Numbered from the stretch's first letter, positions 26,004 to 36,788 are shown. The stretch: 40,216 nt of DNA from Bacteroidota bacterium (GCA_947453415.1 CANGGG010000024.1:1-40216); one strand, 5' to 3'. Numbers and translations are program-made. Notes: a model not told the origin generated them from the sequence alone.

Positions 26004-26817
26004 AGTATTGTTCTTTTTCGTTCGGAAAATCTACTGATTTTACATCGGATACATATTGTTCCACTGCACCTTTTATTTCGTCAAATAAATTTAAATACCT
26101 GCGTAAAAATTTAGGTGAAAAATCTTTGTTGATGCCTAACAAATCGTGGCTTACCAATACTTGTCCGTCAACATCTGAACCCGCACCAATGCCTATCACC
26201 GGAATTTTTACTAACTCAGTAACTTGCTTGGCTAACTTTGAAGGAATTTTTTCTAATACTATTGCAAAGCAACCTGCTTCTTCTAATAATTTGGCATCGT
26301 GTAATAATTTTTGAGCTTCTAAATCTTCTTTTGCTCTTACTTCATAAGTGCCAAATTTATAAATGCTTTGAGGTGTTAAACCCAAATGGCCCATTACAGG
26401 AATTCCAGCTGTTAAAATTCTTTTGATAGATTCCACCACTTCTTCGCCACCTTCTAATTTAACAGCGTGAGCTTCGGCTTCTTTCATAATTCTAATGGAA
26501 GAATTCAATGCCTCTTTTGAATTACCTTGATAACTTCCAAATGGTAAATCAACCACAACTAAACAACGATTTACAGCTTTTATTACTGAAGCCGCATGGC
26601 TAATCATTTGATCTAAAGTAATTGGAAGCGTAGTTTCATGACCGTGCATCACATTGCTAGCGCTATCGCCAACAAGCAATACATCAATTTTTGCCTCATC
26701 AAAAATTTTTGCCATGCTGAAATCGTAAGCAGTAAGCATGCTTATTTTTTCACCACGCATTTTCATTTCTTGTATGCTATGTGTGGTAATTTTTTTATAC
26801 TCTTTATGAACGCTCAT
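26002..26817 (-). CDS. panB: 3-methyl-2-oxobutanoate hydroxymethyltransferase
   Basis: [91 protein letters not shown]. Track start at 26838 is a TTG within a promoter-like box, so ATG at 26817 is preferred. Confidence 0.96.
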   Translation of the reverse strand: MSVHKEYKKITTHSIQEMKMRGEKISMLTAYDFSMAKIFDEAKIDVLLVGDSASNVMHGHETTLPITLDQMISHAASVIKAVNRCLVVVDLPFGSYQGNSKEALNSSIRIMKEAEAHAVKLEGGEEVVESIKRILTAGIPVMGHLGLTPQSIYKFGTYEVRAKEDLEAQKLLHDAKLLEEAGCFAIVLEKIPSKLAKQVTELVKIPVIGIGAGSDVDGQVLVSHDLLGINKDFSPKFLRRYLNLFDEIKGAVEQYVSDVKSVDFPNEKEQY

Positions 26818-26835
26818 GGTCTTTTTATTTTTTTT

Positions 26836-26867
26836 CAAATGTAGAAATAAAACCTTTAATCAAAATA
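26836..26867 (-). promoter_or_regulatory. Bacteroidota-type promoter of panB
   Basis: Minus strand TTTTG ATTAAAGGTTTTATTTC TACATTTG: a TAnnTTTG -7 element with an upstream TTTG 17 nt away, about 18 bp before the panB ATG. Confidence 0.65.
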
Positions 26868-26921
26868 ATTTGTCATATAATTAAATCAATTAAATTTCAA
26901 AAGCTATATTGCCACCCCAAA

Positions 26922-27887
26922 ATGAAGAAAAATATCATCATATTCCTAGTATTGCTAAGCGTAATGGCTTGCGATAATTCGTTAGAAATAAATGCACCTT
27001 ACCGAGAAATACCGGTAGTTTATGGCTTTATAGATAAAAATGAAACTATTCAATATTTAAGAATTCAAAAAGTTTTTCAAAATTCCATTGAAATTAAAGC
27101 AAGTGAAGCCGCTAAAATTACCGACTCACTTTACCTGAATAATTTATTAGTTCAATTAATTGTAAATAAAGACACCATCAATTGTATTAGAACAAATAAT
27201 ATTGCTAAAAATGCTGGCTTATTTGCCAATGATTCAAACTATATTTACCAAACTAATCCTTATAACTGGTTTGGAGTTGGATTGGCAAAAGTTAATTTAT
27301 TAATCAGAGACACTGTTACTGGAAATATTTTTACTTCTAGTTGTAATTTAATAGGTGACCAAATCATTGAACAAAGAAATATTACTATTTCAGAAAACAC
27401 AAATAACCTTTTTACATTTAGGTATTTTGTAAATAAATCGGCATATATAATAGATGCAGCAGTTAGGCTAAAATACATTGAAGCGCTTAAAAGCAATCCA
27501 ACTTTTTTTGTAGAAAAGTATCACGATTATTATGTTCAATCGGGAAAAGAAACAGCTAATTACAATGCAAATGACCCCGTTTCAGAACGAATTAAATCAG
27601 TAGATTTATTAAATAATTGGAGACAATTTTTTGCAACGCAACCAACAACTGTAATCAGAAAATATATTGGCGTGGAATATGTTACTTGGGGTGCAGGCCC
27701 TGATTTTTTAGACATTCAAGAAGTAAATAAACCTAATATTTCATTTGTTCAAAAACATACAGATTTTACGAATATAAAAGGTGGTTTGGGTATTTTTACA
27801 TCAAGAACATTTAATAGACAACCACTCATTTCATTAGATTCAAATTCTATTGTATTAATTAATACATTGCCTCAATTTCAGAGATAA
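26922..27887 (+). CDS. Secreted lipoprotein, DUF4249-like (tentative)
   Basis: Lipobox MKKNIIIFLVLLSVMAC; INAPYREIPVVYGFIDKNETIQYLRIQKVFQ pattern resembles DUF4249-type lipoproteins. Family assignment is from memory, not a search. Confidence 0.5.
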   Translation: MKKNIIIFLVLLSVMACDNSLEINAPYREIPVVYGFIDKNETIQYLRIQKVFQNSIEIKASEAAKITDSLYLNNLLVQLIVNKDTINCIRTNNIAKNAGLFANDSNYIYQTNPYNWFGVGLAKVNLLIRDTVTGNIFTSSCNLIGDQIIEQRNITISENTNNLFTFRYFVNKSAYIIDAAVRLKYIEALKSNPTFFVEKYHDYYVQSGKETANYNANDPVSERIKSVDLLNNWRQFFATQPTTVIRKYIGVEYVTWGAGPDFLDIQEVNKPNISFVQKHTDFTNIKGGLGIFTSRTFNRQPLISLDSNSIVLINTLPQFQR

Positions 27888-27918
27888 TAATTGTTTCAAA
27901 AATCAAAAATTCTGTCAT

Positions 27919-27947
27919 AATAGCTGCCAAAAGGCAGCTATTTTTTT
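27919..27947 (+). terminator. Intrinsic terminator
   Basis: ATAGCTGCC AAAA GGCAGCTAT TTTTTT downstream of the 26922-27887 CDS. Confidence 0.9.
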
Positions 27948-28041
27948 GTTATTTTAAAAAAAATAAGCCATTTTTTTTGTGTTCTTGTTAAAAATTGCCT
28001 TGGCATTATGATTGACAATATTCTTAAAAATTACAAAGATT

Positions 28042-29949
28042 ATGAGTAAAATAATAGGCATAGATTTAGGAACAACAAACTCGTGCGTTGCAGTAATGGA
28101 AGGCAACGAACCAGTGGTTATTGCTAACAGCGAAGGACGTAGAACAACTCCATCGATTGTAGCATTTATTAAAGATGGTGAACGTAAAATTGGAGACCCT
28201 GCAAAACGTCAGGCAGTAACAAATCCAAAAAACACCATTTCATCCATCAAACGTTTTATGGGTAACACCTACGACCAAGTTTCAAAAGAAATTAGTCGCA
28301 TGTCGTACACTGTAAAAAAAGGTGATAACAACACACCTCGTGTAGAAATTGATGGTAGATTATATACACCTCAAGAACTTTCAGCAATGATTTTGCAAAA
28401 AATGAAAAAAACTGCTGAAGATTATTTAGGGTATGAAGTAAAAGAAGCAGTTATTACCGTTCCTGCATATTTTAACGATGCACAACGCCAAGCAACTAAA
28501 GAAGCTGGAGAAATAGCTGGTTTAACTGTAAAACGTATCATTAACGAACCAACTGCTGCTGCTTTGGCTTACGGTTTAGACAAAACTTCAAAGAAAGATG
28601 TAAAAGTAGTAGTTTTCGATTGTGGTGGTGGAACGCATGACGTTTCGGTTTTAGAAATGTATGATGTGGATGGAACTGGAACTTTTGAAGTTAAAAGTAC
28701 TGATGGCGATACGCACTTAGGTGGTGACGATTTTGATCACGTATTAATTGATTATTTAGCTGATGAATTTAAAAACGATGAAGGCATAGATTTACGCAAA
28801 GATCCAATGGCTTTACAACGTTTGAAAGAAGCTGCTGAAAAAGCAAAAATTGAACTTTCAAGTTCAACTCAAACTGAAGTAAATTTACCTTATATTATTC
28901 CTGTAGACGGAATTCCTAAGCATTTAGTAAAAACAATTACCCGTGCTAAATTTGAACAATTAGCTGATAGTTTGATCAAACGTACCATTGAGCCTTGTAA
29001 AACTGCTTTGAAAAATGCAGGTTATAGCATCAGTGATATCGATGAAATTATATTAGTAGGTGGTTCCACTCGTATTCCTGCCATTCAAGAAGCAGTAGAA
29101 AAATTCTTTGGAAAAGCTGCATCTAAAGGAGTAAATCCTGATGAAGTAGTGGCCATTGGTGCTGCCATTCAAGGTGGAGTTTTAACAGGAGAAGTAAAAG
29201 ATGTATTGTTATTAGATGTAACTCCTTTAAGTTTAGGAATTGAAACTATGGGTGGTGTGTTTACTAAATTAATAGATGCAAACACCACTATTCCAACTAA
29301 AAAATCGGAATCATTTAGTACTGCTAGCGATAACCAACCAAGTGTAGAAATACATGTATTACAAGGCGAACGCCCGATGGCAGCTCAAAACAGAAGTTTA
29401 GGTCGTTTCCATTTAGACGGTATTCCTCCTGCACCTCGTGGAGTTCCTCAGGTAGAAGTTATATTTGACATTGATGCCAATGGAATATTGCACGTAAGTG
29501 CAAAAGATAAAGGCACAGGAAAAGAACAAAAAATTAGAATTGAAGCATCATCGGGATTAAGTGATGACGATATTAAACGCATGAGAGCTGAAGCTGAGGC
29601 AAATGCTGACGCAGATAAACTAGCAAAAGAAGAAGCAGAAAAAATTAACATGGCTGATAGCTTAATATTCCAAACTGAAAAACAGATCAAAGAATATGGC
29701 GAAAAAATTCCTGTTGAGAAAAAAGAAGCAATCGAAAAAGGTTTAGAAGAATTGAAAGCTGCTCACACAGCAAAAGATTTACCTAGAATAGATGCTGCTT
29801 TAGAAGCATTAAATACGGCTTGGGCTGCTGCTAGCGAAGATATGTATAAGGCTACTCAAAACGAGCAACCAACAGAAGGCGAACCAAATGCTGGTGCTGG
29901 TGCAACTGATAGCAATACAGAAGATGCCACTTTTGAAGAAGTAAAATAA
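28042..29949 (+). CDS. dnaK: Molecular chaperone DnaK (Hsp70)
   Basis: [21 protein letters not shown]...[41 protein letters not shown]; acidic C-terminus ending [12 protein letters not shown] at 28042 is preferred over the TTG at 28012. Confidence 0.98.
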   Translation: MSKIIGIDLGTTNSCVAVMEGNEPVVIANSEGRRTTPSIVAFIKDGERKIGDPAKRQAVTNPKNTISSIKRFMGNTYDQVSKEISRMSYTVKKGDNNTPRVEIDGRLYTPQELSAMILQKMKKTAEDYLGYEVKEAVITVPAYFNDAQRQATKEAGEIAGLTVKRIINEPTAAALAYGLDKTSKKDVKVVVFDCGGGTHDVSVLEMYDVDGTGTFEVKSTDGDTHLGGDDFDHVLIDYLADEFKNDEGIDLRKDPMALQRLKEAAEKAKIELSSSTQTEVNLPYIIPVDGIPKHLVKTITRAKFEQLADSLIKRTIEPCKTALKNAGYSISDIDEIILVGGSTRIPAIQEAVEKFFGKAASKGVNPDEVVAIGAAIQGGVLTGEVKDVLLLDVTPLSLGIETMGGVFTKLIDANTTIPTKKSESFSTASDNQPSVEIHVLQGERPMAAQNRSLGRFHLDGIPPAPRGVPQVEVIFDIDANGILHVSAKDKGTGKEQKIRIEASSGLSDDDIKRMRAEAEANADADKLAKEEAEKINMADSLIFQTEKQIKEYGEKIPVEKKEAIEKGLEELKAAHTAKDLPRIDAALEALNTAWAAASEDMYKATQNEQPTEGEPNAGAGATDSNTEDATFEEVK

Positions 29950-29970
29950 TCAATAGTTTTATTAAGTATA

Positions 29971-30002
29971 AAAAACCAAGAGTTTAATTACTCTTGGTTT
30001 TT
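29971..30002 (+). terminator. Intrinsic terminator of dnaK
   Basis: AAAAACCAAGAG TTTAATTA CTCTTGGTTTTT followed by further T residues. Confidence 0.9.
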
Positions 30003-30047
30003 TTTGTTTAAATAACTTTCTTACATAGCAAAAGCCAATCGTAAACT

Positions 30048-30055
30048 TATCTTTG
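30048..30055 (+). promoter_or_regulatory. Bacteroidota-type -7 element (TATCTTTG)
   Basis: Matches TAnnTTTG, 18 bp upstream of the DEAD-box helicase ATG at 30074; the track TTG start at 30053 falls inside it. Confidence 0.5.
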
Positions 30056-30073
30056 TTGTTTAACAAAACATCC

Positions 30074-31216
30074 ATGTCATTTAATTCCCTCGGTTTATCT
30101 CGCGATTTATTATATGCTTTAGAAAAGCAATTTTATACCCAACCATACCCTATTCAAGCGCAAGCAATTCCTGAAATTTTAAAAGGGAATGATATTCTTG
30201 GAATAGCTCAAACAGGATCAGGAAAAACAGCCAGTTTTGTGGTACCAATTTTACAAATATTGCAAAGCAAACCAATACCTAAAAATAGACATATTAATAC
30301 GCTGGTGCTTGTTCCAACAAGAGAATTAGCCATTCAAGTTGAAAAAGTTTTTAAAGCATTTAGCAGTTTAATGGAACAAAAAATTAAATCGTTAGCGGTT
30401 TATGGTGGCGTGTCTATTAACCCTCAAATGATACAATTACAAGGTGTAGAAATATTAGTGGCCACACCAGGCAGATTATTAGAATTAGTAGCTAACAATT
30501 CAGTTTTTTTAACTGATGTTTCAGTTTTAGTTTTAGATGAAGCAGATAAAATGTTAAATTTAGGTTTTAAAGAAGAAATGGGAAATATTTTAAAATTACT
30601 TCCTAAAAAGCGCCAAAACCTTTTATTTTCTGCCACCTTAGGAAGTGATATTACTTCATTTACCGATGTACTTTTAAATAACCCTGTAAAAATTGTAATA
30701 GAACAAGATACCCAAAACTTAGATTTAATTACTCAATTAGCTTATTCAGTAGAAGAAAATAGAAAAGGTCCATTATTGCGATATTTAATAAACAAGCACG
30801 AAATGAAACAAGTATTGGTTTTTACGTCATCAGTATTTAGGTCAGATGCGGTGGTTAATAAACTAATTGATAATGGTTACACTGCAACTGCTATGCACAG
30901 TAAAAAAAGCCAAGGTGGACGGGAAGATGCATTGCGTAAATTCAAAAATGGTGAAGTACAAATATTAGTAGCCACCGATTTAATGAGCCGTGGTATTGAT
31001 ATTCCGTTTTTACCATTTGTAGTAAACTATGAATTACCCCGATCACCAAAGGATTATATTCATAGGATAGGAAGAACTGGAAGAGCTGAAAACGCGGGAA
31101 CTGCTATTAGTTTAGTGAATGAAGTAGAAAATCATCATTTTGGAGTAATACAAAAAAAGATGAAGAAACAAGTAGCATTGATTCCTTCAGATGAAATTGA
31201 CCTGAAAGGTTATTAA
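30074..31216 (+). CDS. DEAD-box ATP-dependent RNA helicase (RhlE-like)
   Basis: AQTGSGKTASFVVP, PTRELA, ATPGRLLE, VLDEADKM, SATLG, HRIGRTGRA motifs. Confidence 0.95.
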   Translation: MSFNSLGLSRDLLYALEKQFYTQPYPIQAQAIPEILKGNDILGIAQTGSGKTASFVVPILQILQSKPIPKNRHINTLVLVPTRELAIQVEKVFKAFSSLMEQKIKSLAVYGGVSINPQMIQLQGVEILVATPGRLLELVANNSVFLTDVSVLVLDEADKMLNLGFKEEMGNILKLLPKKRQNLLFSATLGSDITSFTDVLLNNPVKIVIEQDTQNLDLITQLAYSVEENRKGPLLRYLINKHEMKQVLVFTSSVFRSDAVVNKLIDNGYTATAMHSKKSQGGREDALRKFKNGEVQILVATDLMSRGIDIPFLPFVVNYELPRSPKDYIHRIGRTGRAENAGTAISLVNEVENHHFGVIQKKMKKQVALIPSDEIDLKGY

Positions 31217-31222
31217 ACAAAA

Positions 31223-31256
31223 AAAACGGCAAGTAAAATATATTACTTGCCGTTTT
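31223..31256. terminator. Bidirectional terminator between convergent helicase and atpG
   Basis: AAAACGGCAAGTAA AATATA TTACTTGCCGTTTT, perfect 14-bp arms. Confidence 0.92.
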
Positions 31257-31279
31257 ATTATATTATTATTGTATAAAAA

Positions 31280-32161
31280 CTAAGAACTTAAAGCCGCTGC
31301 ACCACCAACAATTTCTGAAATTTCAGTGGTAATGGCTGCTTGACGAACTCGGTTATATTCTACTTTTAATGATTTTAATAATTCACCAGCATTATCAGTA
31401 GCTTTGTCCATTGCTATCATCCTTGCACCATGTTCTGAAGCTAAAGAATCTAACATTGATTTTAAAACTTGTGTTTTTAAAATTCTAGGTATTAATTCCA
31501 ATAATATTTCTTCTTTGTTTGGTTCAAACAAATAGTCATTTTTCACGCCTGAATTTGCAGTTAAACTAGTTGTATCAATTGGCAAGAATTGCTCTGCACT
31601 TAAAATTTGCGTAGCAGCATTTTTAAACTGATTATAAACTATTTCTACAGCGTCAAATTTTCCTGTTTTAAATTTACTCAAAATGTATTCACCAATGGCA
31701 AATCCAGTTTCAGCATTTGCGGTAAGCAATGATTCTTTAAAATTATCAATGTAATTTACTGGTTGTTTTGAGAAATATTCATGGCCTTTTTTACCAATTC
31801 CCATTACACTGATTCCGCCATTAGCTTTTTGAGTTGGGTATTTGTCTGCAATGGTTTTGTTTGCCATTTTTATCACATTGGCATTAAACGAACCACACAA
31901 ACCTCTATCGCTAGTAATTACTACTATTAATACATTTTTTATTGGCTTAGCATCAAAATATACTTTTAATGAATCAACATCAATGCTATCAGACAAATTG
32001 CTTAAAATACCATTTAACTTAGCTGCATAAGGGCGCATTAGGGTAATGGCATTTTGGGCTCTTCTTAACTTAGTAGCCGAAACCAATTTCATGGCTTTGG
32101 TTATCTGTTGTGTGGAAGTAACCGATGCTATTCTTATTCTAACTTCTTTTAAATTTGCCAT
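31280..32161 (-). CDS. atpG: ATP synthase F1 gamma subunit
   Basis: MANLKEVRIRIASVTSTQQITKAMKLVSATKLRRAQ; VVITSDRGLCGSFN; YNRVRQAAITTEISEIVGGAAAL. Confidence 0.98.
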   Translation of the reverse strand: MANLKEVRIRIASVTSTQQITKAMKLVSATKLRRAQNAITLMRPYAAKLNGILSNLSDSIDVDSLKVYFDAKPIKNVLIVVITSDRGLCGSFNANVIKMANKTIADKYPTQKANGGISVMGIGKKGHEYFSKQPVNYIDNFKESLLTANAETGFAIGEYILSKFKTGKFDAVEIVYNQFKNAATQILSAEQFLPIDTTSLTANSGVKNDYLFEPNKEEILLELIPRILKTQVLKSMLDSLASEHGARMIAMDKATDNAGELLKSLKVEYNRVRQAAITTEISEIVGGAAALSS

Positions 32162-32187
32162 TTTTTAATTAGGTGATTGGTTAATAA

Positions 32188-32228
32188 GTTGATTGGTTAA
32201 AAAAGTAAAAACCTATTAACAAATCAAC
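32188..32228. repeat. Inverted repeat in the atpA-atpG intergenic region
   Basis: GTTGATTGGTTAA ... TTAACAAATCAAC, 12/13 complementary, 15-nt loop. Confidence 0.75.
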
Positions 32229-32248
32229 CTATCAACTTTTTACTATTA

Positions 32249-33826
32249 TTAACCTACGTATTTTGCTGATAATTCTTTACAAACTTTTTCAAGTACTGCA
32301 GAGGCATCATCTGATAAACCTTTTTTCAAATCATCTAAAGAGTTTTTATGTTTATTTTCCATATAACTTAAAAACTCCGCTTCAAACTCACGAACTTTAT
32401 TTACAGGAACATTTGATAACAAACCTTTAGTTCCTAAATAAATAATTGCAACTTGTTGATCTACGCGTAATGGAGAAAACTGACCTTGTTTCAAAATTTC
32501 CACGTTACGAGCACCTTTTGCTAATACAGCTTTAGTTGCAGCATCTAAGTCAGAACCAAATTTAGAGAAAGCTTCTAACTCGCGGTATTGAGCTTGATCT
32601 AATTTTAAAGTTCCGGCAACTTTTTTCATTGATTTAATTTGAGCATTACCACCCACACGTGATACCGAAATACCTACGTTAATAGCAGGACGAATTCCTG
32701 AGTTAAATAAATTTGACTCTAAGAAAATTTGACCATCAGTAATTGAAATTACGTTAGTTGGAATGTATGCAGAAACGTCACCAGCTTGCGTTTCAATAAT
32801 TGGTAAAGCAGTTAATGAACCACCACCTTTTACCAAATGTTTGATAGAATCAGGAATATCATTCATTGCTTGTGCAATAGAATCTGTTGCATTAATTTTT
32901 GCAGCACGCTCAAGCAAACGAGAGTGAAGATAAAACACATCACCAGGATAAGCTTCACGTCCTGGCGGTCTACGTAATAACAATGAAACTTCGCGGTAAG
33001 CTACAGCTTGTTTCGATAAATCGTCATAAACTACTAAAGCTGGATTTCCTAAATCACGGAAAAACTCACCAATTGCAGCACCAGCCATTGGAGCATAAAA
33101 CTGCATTGGAGCTGGATCTGCAGAAGTTGCAGATACAATAGTAGTATATTTCATTGCTCCATTAGCTTCTAAAGTACTTACAATTTGTGCAACTGTAGAT
33201 GCTTTTTGACCAATAGCAACGTATATACAATATACAGGGTTACCCGCTTCAAAAAATTCTTTTTGATTGATAATGGCATCAATGCAAACGGCAGTTTTAC
33301 CAGTTTGACGATCACCAATAACTAATTCGCGTTGACCACGTCCAATAGGAATCATTGCATCAATAGCTTTGATACCAGTTTGTAAAGGTTCTTTTACAGG
33401 TTCACGATAAATAACCCCAGGAGCTTTACGTTCTAAAGGCATTTCGTATAAATCACCAGCAATAGGTCCTTTACCATCAATAGGCAAACCTAAAGTATTC
33501 ACTACACGGCCAACCATTCCTGGTCCTACTTTAATAGAAGCAATTCTACCAGTTCTTTTAACTGTGTCACCTTCTATAATTGAATCGCTTGAGCCTAATA
33601 ATACAGCTCCAACGTTATCTTCTTCCAAATTCAATACAATTGCTTGTACTCCATTTGCAAATTCAATTAACTCTCCAGATTGAACTTTAGTTAATCCATA
33701 AATGCGGGCAATTCCATCACCCACTTGAAGTACTGTTCCTACTTCTTGTAATTCAGCATCTGTTTTAAAGTTGCTTAATTGCTCTCTGATAATTGCTGAT
33801 ACTTCGTCAGGTCTAATCTCTACCAT
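32249..33826 (-). CDS. atpA: ATP synthase F1 alpha subunit
   Basis: [54 protein letters not shown]. Confidence 0.98.
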   Translation of the reverse strand: MVEIRPDEVSAIIREQLSNFKTDAELQEVGTVLQVGDGIARIYGLTKVQSGELIEFANGVQAIVLNLEEDNVGAVLLGSSDSIIEGDTVKRTGRIASIKVGPGMVGRVVNTLGLPIDGKGPIAGDLYEMPLERKAPGVIYREPVKEPLQTGIKAIDAMIPIGRGQRELVIGDRQTGKTAVCIDAIINQKEFFEAGNPVYCIYVAIGQKASTVAQIVSTLEANGAMKYTTIVSATSADPAPMQFYAPMAGAAIGEFFRDLGNPALVVYDDLSKQAVAYREVSLLLRRPPGREAYPGDVFYLHSRLLERAAKINATDSIAQAMNDIPDSIKHLVKGGGSLTALPIIETQAGDVSAYIPTNVISITDGQIFLESNLFNSGIRPAINVGISVSRVGGNAQIKSMKKVAGTLKLDQAQYRELEAFSKFGSDLDAATKAVLAKGARNVEILKQGQFSPLRVDQQVAIIYLGTKGLLSNVPVNKVREFEAEFLSYMENKHKNSLDDLKKGLSDDASAVLEKVCKELSAKYVG

Positions 33827-33839
33827 AATAATTTTTTGT

Positions 33840-34391
33840 TTATTTTGAGATATATGTGTTTAATAAATGTTGTTTGGCTTTACGTAATTTACCCGAGATA
33901 CTTGCATCATACAAACGGTCTTCCATTTGTATCATTAATCCACCTATTAAAGATGAATCAACAAGCATTTTAAGTTCTACGTTTTTACCACTTTGTTGTT
34001 GTAAAAAGTTTTGTATTTCAGCTTTAATTTCGGCTGATGCTTCTGTAGCAGTTTTTACTGTTGCAGTAGCAATTTTATTAATTTCGTTATATTGAGCAAT
34101 AAAAGCTTCGCAAATTGTAACTAAAACCATTTCACGTTGTTTACGTGTAATAATAGCTACAAATGAAATAGTTAATTTATTAAACGAACTAGCAAATATT
34201 TGAGTAATAACTGCCATTTTTTTATCGCCTTTAATCACTGGACTTTTAAGCAAGTTTTCTAAAGCATTATTTTCTTCAATAGTAAGTTTCAATAATTTAA
34301 TATCGGCACAAATTACATCCAAAATATTTTGTTCTGTTGCTAAATCAATTAATGATTTGGCATAACGACTGGCTACTCTATAATCTGACAT
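33840..34391 (-). CDS. atpH: ATP synthase F1 delta subunit
   Basis: [16 protein letters not shown]...; [34 protein letters not shown]. Confidence 0.95.
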   Translation of the reverse strand: MSDYRVASRYAKSLIDLATEQNILDVICADIKLLKLTIEENNALENLLKSPVIKGDKKMAVITQIFASSFNKLTISFVAIITRKQREMVLVTICEAFIAQYNEINKIATATVKTATEASAEIKAEIQNFLQQQSGKNVELKMLVDSSLIGGLMIQMEDRLYDASISGKLRKAKQHLLNTYISK

Positions 34392-34395
34392 ATGA

Positions 34396-34890
34396 TTAGT
34401 TCAATGTTATATTTTTTAAACTATCATTTACAAAAACCTCTTGTTGGCTTCTGTCTTCCATTTTCTTACGAAGTATTTTTTCAGCTAAGTCAACTGTAAG
34501 ATTAGCAACTTGAGTTTTTAACTGATTCATGGCATTAACTTTTTCCATTTCAATTGCTTCTTTAGCTGCAGAAATCATTTTATCACCTTCGCTTTTAGCA
34601 TCACTTTTAGCTTTAGCTAAAATTTGATCCTTAATTTCGTTGGCTTCTTTCAATAACTTATCACGTTCAACACGGGCTTCGTTCAATAAGCGTTGGTTGT
34701 CTGTTTTTAAACTTTCTAATTGCAAACGTGCAACTTCAGCCGATTTCAAGGCTTCGTCTATGCTGTCTTCTCTTTCTTTTAAAGCTTGTGTAATTGGTTT
34801 CCAAGCAAATTTACCCAATACAAATAATAGGATAAAAAAAGCCAAAGCACTCCAAAATAACAAACCAATACTTGGGGTTACTAATTCCAT
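34396..34890 (-). CDS. atpF: ATP synthase Fo b subunit
   Basis: Single N-terminal TM segment, LGKFAWKPITQALKEREDSIDEALKSAE, long coiled coil. Confidence 0.96.
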   Translation of the reverse strand: MELVTPSIGLLFWSALAFFILLFVLGKFAWKPITQALKEREDSIDEALKSAEVARLQLESLKTDNQRLLNEARVERDKLLKEANEIKDQILAKAKSDAKSEGDKMISAAKEAIEMEKVNAMNQLKTQVANLTVDLAEKILRKKMEDRSQQEVFVNDSLKNITLN

Positions 34891-34924
34891 TGTATGATAA
34901 TTTTTTTTAGTTTTTAAATAAAAT

Positions 34925-34954
34925 AAAGCCCGATTTTTTATTTAACCGGGCTTT
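34925..34954 (-). terminator. Terminator/attenuator-like hairpin between atpE and atpF
   Basis: Minus strand AAAGCCCG-GTTAAATAAAAAAT-CGGGCTTT followed by ATTTTATTT, starting 18 nt after the atpE stop. Confidence 0.6.
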
Positions 34955-34971
34955 CTTGAGAAAATGGAAAA

Positions 34972-35193
<222 letters not shown>

Positions 35194-35233
35194 TTAGTTT
35201 AGTTTGAAATTTTAAAATTTATTTTATTGTTTA

Positions 35234-36394
35234 TTAGTGATGTGCTTCTTCAGATTCAATATTTACAGCCATTCCGATAAATAATGCCGATAAGATTGTA
35301 AATATAAAAGCTTGTAAAAAAGCAACCAATAATTCAATAGCACTGATAAATACAATTAGCGGTGTAGTTGCAAAACCTACAGCAAACGATTTAAATAATA
35401 TGGCTAAGCATACTAAGCTTAACACTAATATGTGACCTGCAGTAATATTCGCAAATAAACGAATCATTAAAGCAAAGGGTTTTGTAAATATACCAATTAT
35501 TTCTACAGGTATCATTAATGGATATAACCACAATGGTACATGAGGAAGAAAAATATGTTTCCAATAAGCTTTTTTAGCATTGATATTAGTTAAAACAAAT
35601 GTAATAACTGAAAGAATCATGGTTACTGCAATATTTCCTGTAACGTTTGCTCCACCTGGAAAGAAAGGTATTAAGCCCAACATATTATTAAACCATATAA
35701 AGAAAAATACAGTTAATAAATAAGGCATGTATTTACTTGTATGTTTTCCTAAATTAGGCGCTGCAATGTCATCTCTAACAAATAATATAATTGGTTCTAA
35801 CCAACTTTGAATTCCTTTAGGTGCGCCAATTCCTCTTTTTGCGTAACCATTAGCTACAGTTAAAAATATTAATATTAAACCAAATACACTAATTAATAAG
35901 GTAGCTACATTTTTAGTAATTGAAAAATCTAATACTTTTACATTTTCTAATACATTTCCGCTTTCATCTACTGCGTGAATTTTTTCATGTTCATTTTTGT
36001 AATTGTATTTTCCAACATAAACATCATGTCCATGATTAAATTTTCCACTCGAAAAAATATCTAATCCTTTATCTGTATATAATATTACTGGTAAATGAAT
36101 GCTAGTATGTCCCCATAAATGCCAATCGTGTGCATCGGCTACGTGTTCCATAATAGTTTTGTTAATATCAAATTTTTCTTCACCATGATTTTCATCATGC
36201 GGATTATTTGTTTTTGCCTCAGAATTATGACTTTTTTCGGCTACAACTAAAGTAGAATCAATTGTTGTAGAATGAGTAGGATGATTTGCAAATGAAAATA
36301 CTGAAACGAAAGAAAATGCTATCGTTAATAGGGCTGTTTTAAGGGTGTAGTATGTTGATTTCAAATTATTTATATGAGTCATTTGGTTCTTCAT
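35234..36394 (-). CDS. atpB: ATP synthase Fo a subunit, with His-rich N-terminal periplasmic extension
   Basis: ALMIRLFANITAGHILVLSL and ELLVAFLQAFIFTILSALFIGMAVN. Start is uncertain (ATG at 36394 or 36382 preferred over the track start at 36448). Confidence 0.95.
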   Translation of the reverse strand: MKNQMTHINNLKSTYYTLKTALLTIAFSFVSVFSFANHPTHSTTIDSTLVVAEKSHNSEAKTNNPHDENHGEEKFDINKTIMEHVADAHDWHLWGHTSIHLPVILYTDKGLDIFSSGKFNHGHDVYVGKYNYKNEHEKIHAVDESGNVLENVKVLDFSITKNVATLLISVFGLILIFLTVANGYAKRGIGAPKGIQSWLEPIILFVRDDIAAPNLGKHTSKYMPYLLTVFFFIWFNNMLGLIPFFPGGANVTGNIAVTMILSVITFVLTNINAKKAYWKHIFLPHVPLWLYPLMIPVEIIGIFTKPFALMIRLFANITAGHILVLSLVCLAILFKSFAVGFATTPLIVFISAIELLVAFLQAFIFTILSALFIGMAVNIESEEAHH

Positions 36395-36782
36395 TTCTTG
36401 CTGAATCGGAGCGCAATTTAGTAGTAAGATTATAAATTTCAAACACAATAAATAAAATAAAGAGCAACATAAAGTAAAAAATGAAGGTTATTTGATAATT
36501 TTTGTGTGTTAAAGCATAATACAAAACATAAATTAAACCACTTAAAAACCTGATTGCTAAGGCAGCATACGAGTACATTACAAATTGTTGTGGTCCCCTT
36601 TTCAATCCCAAATAACTGATATAAAACACTAAACAAGTTAGTATGCAAAAAAAACAAATCGTTTTAACTACATCTAATCTATTCAAGTCAAGTTTAAAAT
36701 AATCAATGGCATAAAAAGTTCCTAAGCCTATAAAAATACTTAAACCAATACTTAGTAAAAAAAAAGGGAGCACTATCTTCAT
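36366..36782 (-). CDS. Small four-TM membrane protein in atp operon, AtpI-like by position
   Basis: 138 aa, about four hydrophobic segments, between the AtpZ-like gene and atpB; overlaps the atpB 5' end. Confidence 0.6.
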   Translation of the reverse strand: MKIVLPFFLLSIGLSIFIGLGTFYAIDYFKLDLNRLDVVKTICFFCILTCLVFYISYLGLKRGPQQFVMYSYAALAIRFLSGLIYVLYYALTHKNYQITFIFYFMLLFILFIVFEIYNLTTKLRSDSARNEEPNDSYK

Positions 36783-36788
36783 TTTAAA

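Noticed and set aside
29448-29690. Minus-strand 80-aa Ser/Ala-rich ORF
   Set aside because: Antisense to dnaK; Ala/Ser runs mirror the codon pattern of the charged DnaK C-terminus.
36439-36657. Minus-strand 72-aa ORF
   Set aside because: Same strand but out of frame inside the better-supported 36366-36782 membrane protein gene.
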